This document shows positions 1 through 7,501 of a stretch of DNA of 64,000 nucleotides, in pieces. Position 1 is the stretch's first letter; each line of letters begins with the position of its first letter. Origin of the DNA: an uncultured Lachnospiraceae bacterium (lineage in GTDB: Bacteria > Bacillota > Clostridia > Lachnospirales > Lachnospiraceae); NCBI GenBank assembly GCA_951802115.1, contig CATOPL010000010.1, positions 1 through 64,000 on the forward strand, read 5' to 3'. The translations under genes and the position numbers were made by a program. The notes under the pieces were generated by a model. That model did no database searches. It was not told the DNA's origin and was given only the letters and a program-made list of their open reading frames with translations.

Positions 1-11
1 CCTCTAACTTA

Positions 12-55
12 AAATGACCTCATAGAAAGGAATCTTCCTCTCTACAAGGTCATTT
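12..55 (-). terminator. Long hairpin downstream of guaA
   Basis: Two 21-nt arms close over a 3-nt loop. The outer nine bases (AAATGACCT / AGGTCATTT) pair perfectly. Three interior positions pair as G-U only in RNA copied from the minus strand; on the plus strand they are mismatches. This indicates that the minus-strand guaA transcript forms the hairpin. A short T-run follows on the minus strand. It lies about 80 bp after the guaA stop. Probably an intrinsic terminator, though it is longer than most and the U-tract is weak. Confidence 0.6.
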
Positions 56-133
56 GAACTTACTCTATTCTCTTTTTGGGGCTACCCCAGATTGCCCTCA
101 CAGGATAATCGGGTGTGCCTCGGGATAATTTCA

Positions 134-1675
134 TCACTCGAACTCAATCGTCCCCGGCGGCTTACTCGTCAGATCATACATAACCCGGTTCACGCCCTTC
201 ACCTCATTAATAATCCTGCTCGTTACTTTAAACAGCACTTCATAAGGTATCTCCGCGCACTCTGCGGTCATAAAATCGCTGGTATTCACGGCTCTTAACG
301 CCACTGCGTAATCGTAAGTCCGGAAATCTCCCATAACCCCAACGGAACGCATATTTGTAAGTCCGGCAAAATACTGTCCCAGACCTTTATCCAGACCTGC
401 TTTTGCAATCTCTTCGCGATAGATATAATCCGCATCCTGCACAATCCTGACTTTTTCTTCCGTCACTTCCCCGATAATCCGGATGCCAAGTCCGGGCCCC
501 GGGAACGGCTGACGGTAAACCAGGTATTCCGGGATACCAAGTTCCAGACCTGCTTTTCGTACTTCATCTTTGAACAGCATCCTCAGAGGCTCGATAATTT
601 CCTTAAAATCTACTACATCCGGAAGACCGCCTACATTATGATGCGACTTAATCACGGCCGATTTTCCAAGACCCGATTCAATCACATCCGGATAGATGGT
701 TCCCTGTACCAGAAAGTCCACCGCTCCGATCTTTTTTGCTTCCTCTTCAAAGACGCGGATAAATTCTTCACCGATAATTTTGCGTTTTTGCTCCGGCTCC
801 GTGATCCCTTTTAATTTTTCATAGTATCTTTGCTGAGCATTGACCCGGATAAAATTCAGTTCATAAGGACCATCCGGTCCAAAGACGGCTTCCACCTCAT
901 CTCCCTCGTTTTTGCGCAGAAGACCATGATCCACAAAAACACAGGTCAGCTGCTTCCCGATTGCCTTGGACAAAAGAACCGCTGCTACCGAGGAATCCAC
1001 ACCGCCGGACAAAGCGCAGAGCACTTTCCCGTCTCCAACTTTTTCCTTCACCTGGCGGATCGTCTCCTCTACAAAGGAACCCATCTGCCAGTCTCCGGCG
1101 CAGCCACACACGTCGTACACAAATCTTTGGAGCATTTTCTGCCCTTCTTTGGTATGCATAACTTCCGGATGGAACTGAGTCGCATAAATTTTTCTCTCCT
1201 GACATTCCATAGCCGCTACCGGGCAGACCGGCGTATGTGCAGTCACACGAAATCCTTCCGGAGCCTGAGCAATATAATCCGTATGACTCATCCAGGCCAC
1301 CGTGGAAAATTCCACATCCTGAAAAAGAACAGAAGATTTATCCACTTCCACTTTAGTATGCCCATACTCGCTGACCGGAGCTGTCTCTACCGTGCCCCCC
1401 AGACTGTATGCGATCAGCTGAGACCCATAGCATATTCCCAGAATCGGAATTCCAGTCTCAAAGATCTCCTTCTGATAATGAGGCGAAGCTTCATCATAGA
1501 CACTGTTTGGTCCGCCTGTGAAAATTATCCCTTTTGGGTTCATCTCCTTTATTTTTTCAAGGCTTAACGTGTATGGGTGCACTTCACAATATACATTGCA
1601 TTCCCTGACTCTGCGCGCAATTAACTGATTATACTGCCCGCCAAAGTCCAGTACGATAACCATTTCTCTTGCCAA
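134..1675 (-). CDS. guaA: GMP synthase (glutamine-hydrolysing)
   Basis: Converts XMP to GMP with glutamine and ATP, the last step of guanine nucleotide synthesis, in the cytoplasm. The 513 residues match the usual length. The N-terminal class I amidotransferase domain carries GICYGSQL with the nucleophilic Cys and a FHPEV His-Glu motif. The ATP-pyrophosphatase domain shows the P-loop [12 protein letters not shown], and the C-terminal dimerisation domain ends in the typical PPGTIEFE. I place the start at a TTG codon because AGGAGG lies 8 nt before it; the next ATG, four codons in, is about 20 nt from that site, too far. A clear promoter lies immediately upstream (1706-1734), giving a short leader with no visible riboswitch. 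It is transcribed alone and ends in a hairpin. Family identity is certain; only the TTG start is inferred. Confidence 0.97.
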   Translation of the reverse strand: MAREMVIVLDFGGQYNQLIARRVRECNVYCEVHPYTLSLEKIKEMNPKGIIFTGGPNSVYDEASPHYQKEIFETGIPILGICYGSQLIAYSLGGTVETAPVSEYGHTKVEVDKSSVLFQDVEFSTVAWMSHTDYIAQAPEGFRVTAHTPVCPVAAMECQERKIYATQFHPEVMHTKEGQKMLQRFVYDVCGCAGDWQMGSFVEETIRQVKEKVGDGKVLCALSGGVDSSVAAVLLSKAIGKQLTCVFVDHGLLRKNEGDEVEAVFGPDGPYELNFIRVNAQQRYYEKLKGITEPEQKRKIIGEEFIRVFEEEAKKIGAVDFLVQGTIYPDVIESGLGKSAVIKSHHNVGGLPDVVDFKEIIEPLRMLFKDEVRKAGLELGIPEYLVYRQPFPGPGLGIRIIGEVTEEKVRIVQDADYIYREEIAKAGLDKGLGQYFAGLTNMRSVGVMGDFRTYDYAVALRAVNTSDFMTAECAEIPYEVLFKVTSRIINEVKGVNRVMYDLTSKPPGTIEFE

Positions 1676-1705
1676 ACCGTTTTCCTCCTCGGTATATTTG
1701 AAAAT

Positions 1706-1734
1706 ATTATACGTGATGTATCATTTTCTGGCAA
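1706..1734 (-). promoter_or_regulatory. guaA promoter
   Basis: Minus-strand -35 box TTGCCA (1729-1734), a 17-bp spacer and a perfect -10 box TATAAT (1706-1711). The implied leader is about 25 nt and includes the AGGAGG of guaA. This is a housekeeping sigma-70 type promoter. Confidence 0.75.
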
Positions 1735-1811
1735 GCGTTTAAGTCAAGAAATTCTGACTGTATCCGTAATTCGTTAAGAAGAAACCATACGCCATCATCA
1801 GCAGCGTCAAC

Positions 1812-1949
1812 TTACTCGGCAGCTTTTTCCAGTTCCTGTTTCTGCAGTTTAAATTCTGCATAAAATCCGCTGTAATACGTACGCAAATATCCAAAAAGTA
1901 CGGGCGGTTCTGTACTGAAGCACATAAAAATAAACACTCCACTTTCCAT
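1812..1949 (-). other. Short ORF, possible gene remnant
   Basis: A 45-codon minus-strand reading frame starts at ATG (1949) and ends at TAA (1812). Its C-terminal half (FGYLRTYYSGFYAEFKLQ) has the composition of a real protein tail, loosely like the end of an ABC exporter. No ribosome binding site is visible, and a second frame over the same DNA is also open, so it may be a decayed fragment or chance. I do not assign a function. Confidence 0.2.
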
Positions 1950-2309
1950 AAACAAAGCGATGCCTGATCCAGACTCCGTGTTCAAACGACGGAGGGGTTA
2001 ATGCCCATCAGCATATGTCCTGCCCAGAGACAGTAATGAATCAGAATCACAAGTCTGCGGTACAAAATTATATATTCCCTTGTCCTCTAATAATATGTTT
2101 AATAAACTCCCTTTTCCGAAAAAATGTTCCTGCTGCATAATCTGTTATTTTTATCTAATGCAGTTTAAAAAAGCACAAACTATGTTGATAGCCAAACACG
2201 CTCTGACATGATTGCTTCTATACATCATATTATCCGGATCCATATGTCCATTCACTTCAAATCCTCCCGTCGTCTGACAAGGACATACACGATCAAAGAA
2301 AGATAAATT
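1950..2309. other. Gene-free, AT-rich spacer
   Basis: I see no convincing gene here. The DNA is AT-rich with only short open frames lacking ribosome binding sites. It leads into the GC-rich island that starts near 2310. Confidence 0.5.
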
Positions 2310-2520
2310 TTAGCCCCTGCTGTGCTACTTTCAATCCGCGTACATCCAGTACGCATCGATCAAGTACCTGACAGGGACCAAAATTAATTCCTTTTCAACG
2401 CTCCGACCCTGACCGACGTCGATGGCTGAGCCTCCAGGCAGACGGGCCAAGCGGCTGGACATACGCCGACCGGGGGCAGCGCAGAAGAGCGGGCCCGTCG
2501 ACACGGTTGAGGATATATGC
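2310..2520 (+). ncRNA. Candidate large structured RNA (raiA-like?)
   Basis: A GC-rich island of about 210 bp sits in an AT-rich, gene-free stretch and is full of nested complementarity. GCGTAC (2338-2343) pairs with GTACGC (2349-2354) over a 5-nt loop, inside TACTT/AAGTA and CCCTG/CAGGG helices. GACGGGCC (2441-2448) pairs perfectly with GGCCCGTC (2492-2499). CCAG (2434-2437) can pair with CTGG across that helix, a possible pseudoknot. There is no plausible ORF with a ribosome binding site. Length, GC contrast and Clostridial context resemble the raiA motif RNA class, but I assign that only from memory of its size and occurrence. Strand is uncertain because the main helices are perfect on both strands. 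Confidence 0.45.
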
Positions 2521-2749
2521 TTTTGTCAAGTGATGCTAACAAAAACACAACAAAATTCAATTATTTAAGTACAAAAATTTAAATCCCAAAGACAATTTTT
2601 CATTTCTTACCTCCACGATTTGCGTCTTACTTGAAATCCTTTCGGAAACACAATTACGAAGAGGGCGCTTAAAAAGCATATCTCTCAGACATCAAACAGT
2701 CTATTTATACACTGCTGCAATGATTTAGCCTGGCAGCCGACGGTGTGCG

Positions 2750-2780
2750 CATAAAACAGAGGTTCATTGTCTGTTTTATG
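2750..2780 (-). terminator. thiT terminator overlapping the stop codon
   Basis: An 11-bp perfect inverted repeat, CATAAAACAGA / TCTGTTTTATG, with a 9-nt loop. On the minus strand the first arm contains the thiT TAA stop. There is only a short T-run, so termination strength is uncertain. Confidence 0.5.
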
Positions 2781-3441
2781 AAAGCGCCGTCTGTTTGATC
2801 TGGTTCAGCGCCGACGCCACCGCTGGTACAGACATAACTGCCGCCGTAAGTAAAGCTTCTGTGAGCAGAAAACTGTAATTATACACAATAGGGTATACGC
2901 TTTTCAGAGACTGCGGAAAATTTTCCGGCATATAGCTCATCCAGTACAGATACCCTCCCAGCGCATGAAAAGCTCCTCTTGCCATCACTGCCGCAAAATA
3001 TCCCTTCACCAGCCCTTTGGGACTTCTGGAAAAAAATCCCGCGACTCCAAGCGCTGCAAATGCCAGAATATAATCACAGCATACCTGAAAAAACGAAAGT
3101 ACATATGGTTCCTGAACAAACTGCAGAATGCCATAGGCAAGTCCTACAAGTACTCCGGTTCTCACCCCGTACCAGTTTGCTGCCATCACAATAAAAAGCA
3201 TACTACAAAGCGTGATGCTGCCGCCCCAGGGCATTTCAAAGATTTTAATATAAGAAGTCACAAAAGCAAGTGCCATGCATGCTGCGCAAAAAATCAGCTG
3301 TTTTGTAGTTGTCCTGTTTTTTTCAGAGTTCCTCTCAGCAAATAAGATCGCCAGCAAAAACAGTGCAACCCCTGCCGCGATACATACTGCATAGCCGGCT
3401 GTTGTCAGCCCTCCCTCTGATGTTACCAGAAAATGAAACAT
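2776..3441 (-). CDS. thiT: Energy-coupled thiamine transporter S-component ThiT
   Basis: Membrane substrate-binding subunit of an ECF-type thiamine importer; it must share the EcfA/A'/T energising module encoded elsewhere, since none is in this window. The 221-residue protein has about six hydrophobic segments. It carries the ThiT-typical stretch MPWGGSITLCSMLFI, a GLAYGILQF...EPY segment, and the conserved aromatic-rich C-terminal half, where thiamine binds in known structures. It is a single-gene transcript. The ribosome binding site (AAAGGAGG) is buried in the right arm of the riboswitch hairpin and the ATG follows the U-tract directly, so expression should fall when TPP is abundant. Both the gene family and the riboswitch support thiamine as the ligand. 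Confidence 0.93.
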   Translation of the reverse strand: MFHFLVTSEGGLTTAGYAVCIAAGVALFLLAILFAERNSEKNRTTTKQLIFCAACMALAFVTSYIKIFEMPWGGSITLCSMLFIVMAANWYGVRTGVLVGLAYGILQFVQEPYVLSFFQVCCDYILAFAALGVAGFFSRSPKGLVKGYFAAVMARGAFHALGGYLYWMSYMPENFPQSLKSVYPIVYNYSFLLTEALLTAAVMSVPAVASALNQIKQTALS

Positions 3442-3446
3442 AAAAA

Positions 3447-3480
3447 ACCTCCTTTATCTTCGATCGAAGACAAAGGAGGT
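3447..3480 (-). promoter_or_regulatory. Riboswitch expression hairpin: terminator plus SD sequestor
   Basis: On the minus strand ACCTCCTTT...AAAGGAGGT forms a near-perfect hairpin of about 15 bp with one G-U pair, followed by TTTTTT and then directly by the thiT ATG. The right arm is the Shine-Dalgarno sequence itself. The element can therefore act both as an intrinsic terminator and as a ribosome-binding-site block. Confidence 0.8.
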
Positions 3481-3489
3481 CCAAAATTC

Positions 3490-3592
3490 CTCTTAACGCA
3501 TCCCTACGTTGGCATTACCCAAATCAGGTTACAGGTCAGGACGGTATCAGCCCACTCTCAGCCTGTTTCCATACAGGCTCCCTTGTCATCAA
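3490..3592 (-). ncRNA. TPP riboswitch aptamer (THI element)
   Basis: Read on the minus strand, the classic conserved blocks appear in order: GGGAGCC...GGCTGAGAGTGGG, then GACC, then ACCTGATTTGGGTAATGCC and the closing AACGTAGGGA. The helix GCCTGTATGGAAACAGGC forms the variable arm. It sits directly upstream of the thiT expression hairpin and downstream of a good promoter. It binds thiamine pyrophosphate. Confidence 0.96.
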
Positions 3593-3615
3593 TCCTTTGT
3601 AATTTTCCATACATA

Positions 3616-3644
3616 ATGATAAACAAATTTTATGCTTATGTCAA
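3616..3644 (-). promoter_or_regulatory. Promoter of the riboswitch-thiT transcript
   Basis: Perfect -35 TTGACA (3639-3644), 17-bp spacer, -10 TATCAT (3616-3621) on the minus strand. The start point would fall about 15-20 nt before the TPP aptamer. Confidence 0.75.
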
Positions 3645-3724
3645 GCTTTCTATACATTTTAACATTTCTTTTCTGCTATCTTTATGTTGCGGTCAGCTAA
3701 TAACTTTTCCAGGCTCTTACAGTC

Positions 3725-3982
3725 TTATACCTGATGCTGATGCAGATATTTTTCTCTGGTGGCAAGCCCTCCGCGTATATGTCTTTCTGATTTATTTACA
3801 TCCAGCACTTTTCTTGCCTCAGCCGCCAGATGAGGGTTGATATAGAGCAGCCGTTCCGCCACATCCTTATGTACCGTCGACTTACTCACTCCGAAACTCT
3901 GAGCAGTCTGACGAACGGTGGCATTATTCTGTATAATATAATTTGCAATCCTTACGGCTCTTTCTGAAATATAATCTTTCAC
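3725..3982 (-). CDS. spoIIID: Sporulation transcription regulator SpoIIID
   Basis: Small DNA-binding protein that, in endospore formers, retunes gene expression in the mother cell between the sigma-E and sigma-K stages. The 85-residue product starting with VKDYISERAVRIANYI follows SpoIIID through its length: helix-turn-helix TVRQTAQSFGVSKSTVHKDV, then INPHLAAEARKVLDVNKSERH and the IRGGLATREKY basic tail. I choose the GTG at 3980-3982 because AGGGG precedes it by 8 nt and the protein then begins like known SpoIIID; a longer reading would add 23 Cys-rich residues foreign to the family. It stands alone, and its presence argues that the organism forms spores. Family assignment is firm. Confidence 0.93.
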   Translation of the reverse strand: MKDYISERAVRIANYIIQNNATVRQTAQSFGVSKSTVHKDVAERLLYINPHLAAEARKVLDVNKSERHIRGGLATREKYLHQHQV

Positions 3983-4129
3983 CGAATATCCCCTGAATGA
4001 ACTGTTTTTACAGTCTATGCAAGGATTGCATTCAATATGTTCAGAGGACAAATCCTTTCACTAAAAACGAAAAGATTCTCTTCACTGCATACAGAACAAT
4101 CAGCTAAACATTTCCGCCTCTTTATCTGG

Positions 4130-4262
4130 AGCGTGTTTAAAAATTGCTTTTGTCAGGTGCGCGTCACAGTTTGTGGAAAATTTGGCCCGAATGAGGAAAG
4201 CGTAGTGAATATATTGACCAAATCAGAGCCTAATATGCCGCAAAGTGAGACCTGCAGATGAT
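4130..4262 (+). repeat. Dispersed intergenic repeat, copy A
   Basis: Begins with GCGTGTTTAAAAATTGC, followed by GCGCGTCACAGTTTGTGG, CCCGAATGAG and AGCGTAGTGA. The same ordered blocks recur, diverged, at 22040-22305 (inverted), 23084-23197 and 46436-46577, with fragments at 22380-22412 and 33133-33192. It fills the gap between spoIIID and the gene at 4275 and contains no credible ORF. Confidence 0.65.
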
Positions 4263-4274
4263 GAGCATAAATGC

Positions 4275-4940
4275 TCAGGCATGCTCTAAGCTGTCAAAAT
4301 ATTCCTCAAGCTCCGCATCATATCGATCCAGAGCTGCTCTGATCTTCTCTTCCGCCTGCTTATCTCCGGTTCTTTCAAACAGTTTCTCTGCTGCACCGAA
4401 CAGTACATCATTTTCATCAGAACAGGAAGTTCCCTCCGGTATCAGCTTCTGCACCAGCTGTCTGGCGTTTTCATAATCTTTCACCCCCATTTTTGCATAG
4501 ACCAGCGCTGCCGCCGCATAGGGATTGTCATCTTCTTCCTGATACCAATGCTCGCTGAACTCACACGCCTCTTTGTATTTTTCCTGTCCCTGCAGCGCAA
4601 GCACAATGTGAAATTTGAGATCTGTCGGACTGTCTTCTTTCCAGCAGAACATGGCAATCAATTCTTCACATACTTTCTGCAGTTTCGCATGTTCTCTCAT
4701 CATATCAAGAGTATCCCGGTAATCTTCCAGCCATCCTTCTATCTCATATTTAAAATCACTGTTATCATCAATCTCATACAGCTCTCTTGCGCTGTTTGGG
4801 TTTTCTTTTCGCATACTGCAAATAACTTTTTTTAACTCCTCATAACTCTGATCCCACACGGACAGATCAATCTTCCCTTTTTCCATCTCTGTATAACAGA
4901 TTTCTGATAGTTTTGCAAACTTCTTCCACTGCTTATCCAT
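4275..4940 (-). CDS. Helical-repeat (TPR-like) protein of unknown function
   Basis: A 221-residue acidic, soluble protein starting MDKQWKKFAKLSEICY. I recognise no catalytic motif. It reads as regularly spaced amphipathic helices with alternating Ala/Tyr and acidic residues (for example EKYKEACEFSEHWYQE and YAAAALVYAKMGVKDYENA), which suggests a tetratricopeptide-like solenoid for protein binding. The start is set by AGGAGG 11 nt upstream and by an 8-bp overlap with the stop of the macro-domain gene (ATGGATAA), which implies translational coupling. The pair is therefore one operon, and this protein may be a partner or regulator of the macro-domain enzyme. That link is inferred from position only. 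Confidence 0.75.
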   Translation of the reverse strand: MDKQWKKFAKLSEICYTEMEKGKIDLSVWDQSYEELKKVICSMRKENPNSARELYEIDDNSDFKYEIEGWLEDYRDTLDMMREHAKLQKVCEELIAMFCWKEDSPTDLKFHIVLALQGQEKYKEACEFSEHWYQEEDDNPYAAAALVYAKMGVKDYENARQLVQKLIPEGTSCSDENDVLFGAAEKLFERTGDKQAEEKIRAALDRYDAELEEYFDSLEHA

Positions 4941-5466
4941 TTGTCCCTTTTCCTCCTTTTTTCTCTGCGCTCTCCAGCGCCTCTTTATAATACTTTTCTG
5001 TGCGCTCGTCAAAACAAACGATCTTCACTTCCTGAAACTGAGGAAATTTTCTGCAATAAGACAGAATCGTTTCCACTGCGATCACAGACGCCTTTTCCAG
5101 AGGAAAACGATAGATTCCCGTGCTGATTGACGGAAATGCCACTTTTTTGCAGCCATATTCAATCGCCAGCCCCAGGCAGCTCTCATAGCAGCTTTTTAAC
5201 AGTCCTTCTTCATTTTTGTCTCCTCCGTTCCAGACCGGTCCCGGTGTATGAATGATATATTTTGCCGGAAGTCTGTAGCCCTTTGTAATCTTTGCCTGTC
5301 CGGTTCTGCAGCCATTCAGCATGCGGCATTCTGCCAGAAGTTGCGGACCCGCCGCCCGATGAATCGCTCCATCCACGCCTCCGCCTCCCAGAAGACTGGT
5401 ATTCGCCGCATTGACGATAGCATCTGCCTGCACTTTCGTGATATCACCCCTAACAATTTTCAGCAT
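4933..5466 (-). CDS. Macro-domain protein (ADP-ribose / O-acetyl-ADP-ribose hydrolase family)
   Basis: A single macro domain of 177 residues, close to the YmdB/O-acetyl-ADP-ribose deacetylase type. The ADP-ribose site motifs are visible: GDITKVQADAIVNAANTSL, GGGGVDGAIHRAAG, GQAKITKGYRLPAKYIIHT and the diphosphate loop FPSISTGIYRFP. Enzymes of this family remove acetyl from O-acetyl-ADP-ribose or ADP-ribose from proteins or nucleic acids; which applies here cannot be told. AAAGGAGG lies 6 nt before the ATG. The downstream TPR-like gene overlaps its 3' end by 8 bp. No ADP-ribosyltransferase toxin or sirtuin is adjacent, so there is no direct evidence for a defence or toxin-antitoxin role. Confidence 0.9.
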   Translation of the reverse strand: MLKIVRGDITKVQADAIVNAANTSLLGGGGVDGAIHRAAGPQLLAECRMLNGCRTGQAKITKGYRLPAKYIIHTPGPVWNGGDKNEEGLLKSCYESCLGLAIEYGCKKVAFPSISTGIYRFPLEKASVIAVETILSYCRKFPQFQEVKIVCFDERTEKYYKEALESAEKKGGKGTNG

Positions 5467-5566
5467 CTTTTGCCTCCTTTGTTTTACTGCAGCTCAAAAA
5501 ACCGCCTGTCTGCGCTCTCTTTATAAAACAGCCGCAAGCTAAGTATTTGCTTTACAACTGATCGTC

Positions 5567-5725
5567 TCACTGCCGGCGGTAATATGAAAAACATATCACA
5601 GCCCAGACCCCCGGGATAACCGCATATCCGGCATTTACCCGTCCATGATTTAGGAGTACATAACAACCTCCTGTCAATGTCAAAACCAGAAAAATAATTC
5701 CTAAAATCAATGCTGTTTTTTTCAC
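5567..5725 (-). CDS. Small two-helix membrane protein
   Basis: A 52-residue protein from a GTG start: VKKTALILGIIFLVLTLTGG, then a short polar loop (NHGRVNAGYA) and a second hydrophobic stretch ending FSYYRRQ. Two transmembrane segments with a positive C-terminus are evident. AGGAG stands 9 nt before the GTG. The frame is intact and its composition is that of a genuine membrane protein. I do not know its function. The flanking genes run the same way but about 100 bp and 470 bp distant, so operon membership is unclear. Confidence 0.6.
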   Translation of the reverse strand: MKKTALILGIIFLVLTLTGGCYVLLNHGRVNAGYAVIPGVWAVICFSYYRRQ

Positions 5726-6107
5726 TGTATATCTGCTCCTGTTTGCGGCATGTCACTGTTCTGTTTCATCTTCTTAAAGCTGCTTTCCTGACAAAAACAA
5801 TACTGCTGAACGACCTGTCGCACAACAGCGTTGTTTACTTTCTTTGCTGCCAGATCAGCGGCAGTTACAGTACCCCGCATTCAATTTCACTGCTGTTTTC
5901 TCTACCTCATACATGTTCAAGCATCAGAGATCCTGTTCACTTTATACCATACAATATTTAACGGCACATTTCAAGGCATGGTAAACGGCTGTTTTTCGTT
6001 TGTGACTTACCATAATCAGAAACAGAATTGCCCGCAAATAAAAATAAGCCCGTCCGCTGATCACTGTCAGGCCGAACAAACTCATTTACAAAAAGCCTTT
6101 TCCGGCG
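5726..6107. other. Gene-free spacer
   Basis: No supported gene. Open frames on the plus strand here lack ribosome binding sites and protein-like composition. The right end is the terminator of the pentulose operon. Confidence 0.5.
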
Positions 6108-6152
6108 CAAAAAGCTCCCGGCATCTGCAACACATGTCTGCAGACGCCGGGA
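6108..6152 (-). terminator. Terminator of the nine-gene pentulose operon
   Basis: The minus-strand hairpin TCCCGGCGTCTGCA...TGCAGATGCCGGGA pairs fully, with one G-U, and is followed by GCTTTTTG. On the plus strand the same position is an A-C mismatch, so the minus transcript is the one that folds. It lies about 40 bp after the last gene of the operon. Confidence 0.85.
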
Positions 6153-6194
6153 ACCAGATCGTCCTCTTCCTAAACGTACAGTCTCTGTCCGAAT

Positions 6195-7373
6195 TTAGAA
6201 CAGATCTTTATAATCGTTAATATTTTCCTTTGTAAACCGGATCGGATCTCCTAACAGAACCTGAGTGCCGCCGTCATAATATTCTTCCACGGTATAGCTT
6301 CCCAGACGGCCTGCCGTTACGGTATCTCCCACTGCGCCGGTAGATTCTCCTTTTGCAATAGAATTTACCGCTGCCGCTGCCAGATAACCCTGATCATACG
6401 GATTCCACAGATAACAGTCATAGCAGATACCATTGTCGATATACGGAGCCATCTCAGACGGAAGTCCCACACCTGTCACCTTACATTCTGAATTCATATC
6501 CTGAATCACTTTAGCAGCAGAAAGGATACCCACTGTTGTCGGACTGATGATTACATCAAGTTCCGGATAGTTCTGCAGCATAGCCTGTGCTTCTGTCGTG
6601 GATTTATCCGGAAGGTCATCCCCATAGGCAATCGGAAGTACCGTGATCTTTGCATAATCATCCGGCTTGTCCTCTACTTCTTTCAGCATGGCTGCACACC
6701 AGTCCGCATGAAGCTGTGACTCCGGCTGTGCAGAGAGGATGCCGATCGTTCCTTCGGAACCTGCGCCGCCGCAGATCTGCAGAGCGGAATCCATCTGCGC
6801 GCGTCCTACCAGGTCAATAGAAGCCTGTTCCACATGTACCTGCCTGGAATCCGGATTGGCCGCAGAGTCAAAGGTCACCACAGAGATCCCCTGTCCCATT
6901 GCCTGGGTCAGAATCGGCTCCAGCGCGTCAAAATCAGACGCAATAACAGCAAGGCCATCCACGCCCTGAGCAATCAGCTGGGAAATCACTTCAATCTCTT
7001 TTTCAGCCGTCGGTTCTTCTGTTCCACGATACATACAGTTGATGCCTTCTGACTCGCAGAACTCAGAAAATCCTACATACATGTCGATAAAGATCGGATC
7101 TGACAGCGTTTTGGAGATCATCACATAGGTCGGCGCATCGCTGCCTGCCACATAATCCGCAGTCGTATCTTTGGAGGCATCCGCCGGTTCCTCTGCTTCA
7201 GGAGTCTCTGAGGGCGCTTCCGCATCAGGAGTTTCCTCAACCGGTGTCTCCTGCGCTGCCGGTTCGCTGCTGTCAGCAGGCGGCGTTTCTTCTTTACCTC
7301 CGCACCCCGACATCAGAGTGGCAAGCATACTTGCAGTCAGCAAGACAGTGAGCATTTTTCTCATTTTTTTCAT
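6195..7373 (-). CDS. RhaS-like sugar-binding lipoprotein of an ABC importer
   Basis: A 392-residue extracellular binding protein. It begins MKKMRKMLTVLLTASM with a lipobox ending LMSGC, then an acidic Pro/Glu/Ala linker (about residues 25-60), then a periplasmic-binding-protein fold of the rhamnose/autoinducer-2 subgroup. Diagnostic stretches shared with RhaS are TAEKEIEVISQLIAQGVDG, VISPTTVGILSAAKVI, VTGVGLPSEM and LWNPYDQGYLAAAAVNSIA. The start is fixed by AGGAGG 9 nt upstream and by the signal peptide; reading further upstream adds a non-secretory Arg-rich extension. It is the last gene of the operon, so it may depend on the distant promoter at 15.8 kb or an internal one. The ligand is probably a pentose, pentulose or deoxyhexose; the neighbours favour a ketopentose or pentitol. 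Confidence 0.9.
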   Translation of the reverse strand: MKKMRKMLTVLLTASMLATLMSGCGGKEETPPADSSEPAAQETPVEETPDAEAPSETPEAEEPADASKDTTADYVAGSDAPTYVMISKTLSDPIFIDMYVGFSEFCESEGINCMYRGTEEPTAEKEIEVISQLIAQGVDGLAVIASDFDALEPILTQAMGQGISVVTFDSAANPDSRQVHVEQASIDLVGRAQMDSALQICGGAGSEGTIGILSAQPESQLHADWCAAMLKEVEDKPDDYAKITVLPIAYGDDLPDKSTTEAQAMLQNYPELDVIISPTTVGILSAAKVIQDMNSECKVTGVGLPSEMAPYIDNGICYDCYLWNPYDQGYLAAAAVNSIAKGESTGAVGDTVTAGRLGSYTVEEYYDGGTQVLLGDPIRFTKENINDYKDLF

Positions 7374-7501
7374 AGTTTCTTTCCTCCTTTTCAGTTCCGC
7401 ATCTTCCCTCTTTCCGCCCTTTTCCCTGGAATCATTTACGGACTCTTTTCGTCCGTAAATCCTTCCGGGCTTCCTTCGGTCCGATGCTGTTTCCTGGTTC
7501 T

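Noticed and set aside
57-133. guaA 3' end as an integration site for a genomic island
   Set aside because: guaA 3' ends are known insertion targets, but the window shows no integrase and no duplicated guaA tail; only 133 bp beyond the gene are visible.
830-1567. A 245-codon plus-strand open frame opposite guaA
   Set aside because: Entirely within guaA on the other strand, no ribosome binding site, no protein-like composition.
1739-1942. A 67-codon minus-strand open frame upstream of guaA
   Set aside because: It starts from a GTG without a ribosome binding site; a different frame over the same DNA reads more like a protein tail, so I list only that one, at low confidence.
4933-5466. Macro-domain gene as the antitoxin of a DarTG-like or NAD-targeting defence system
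   Set aside because: No ADP-ribosyltransferase, sirtuin or other toxin gene is adjacent; the neighbour is a helical-repeat protein.
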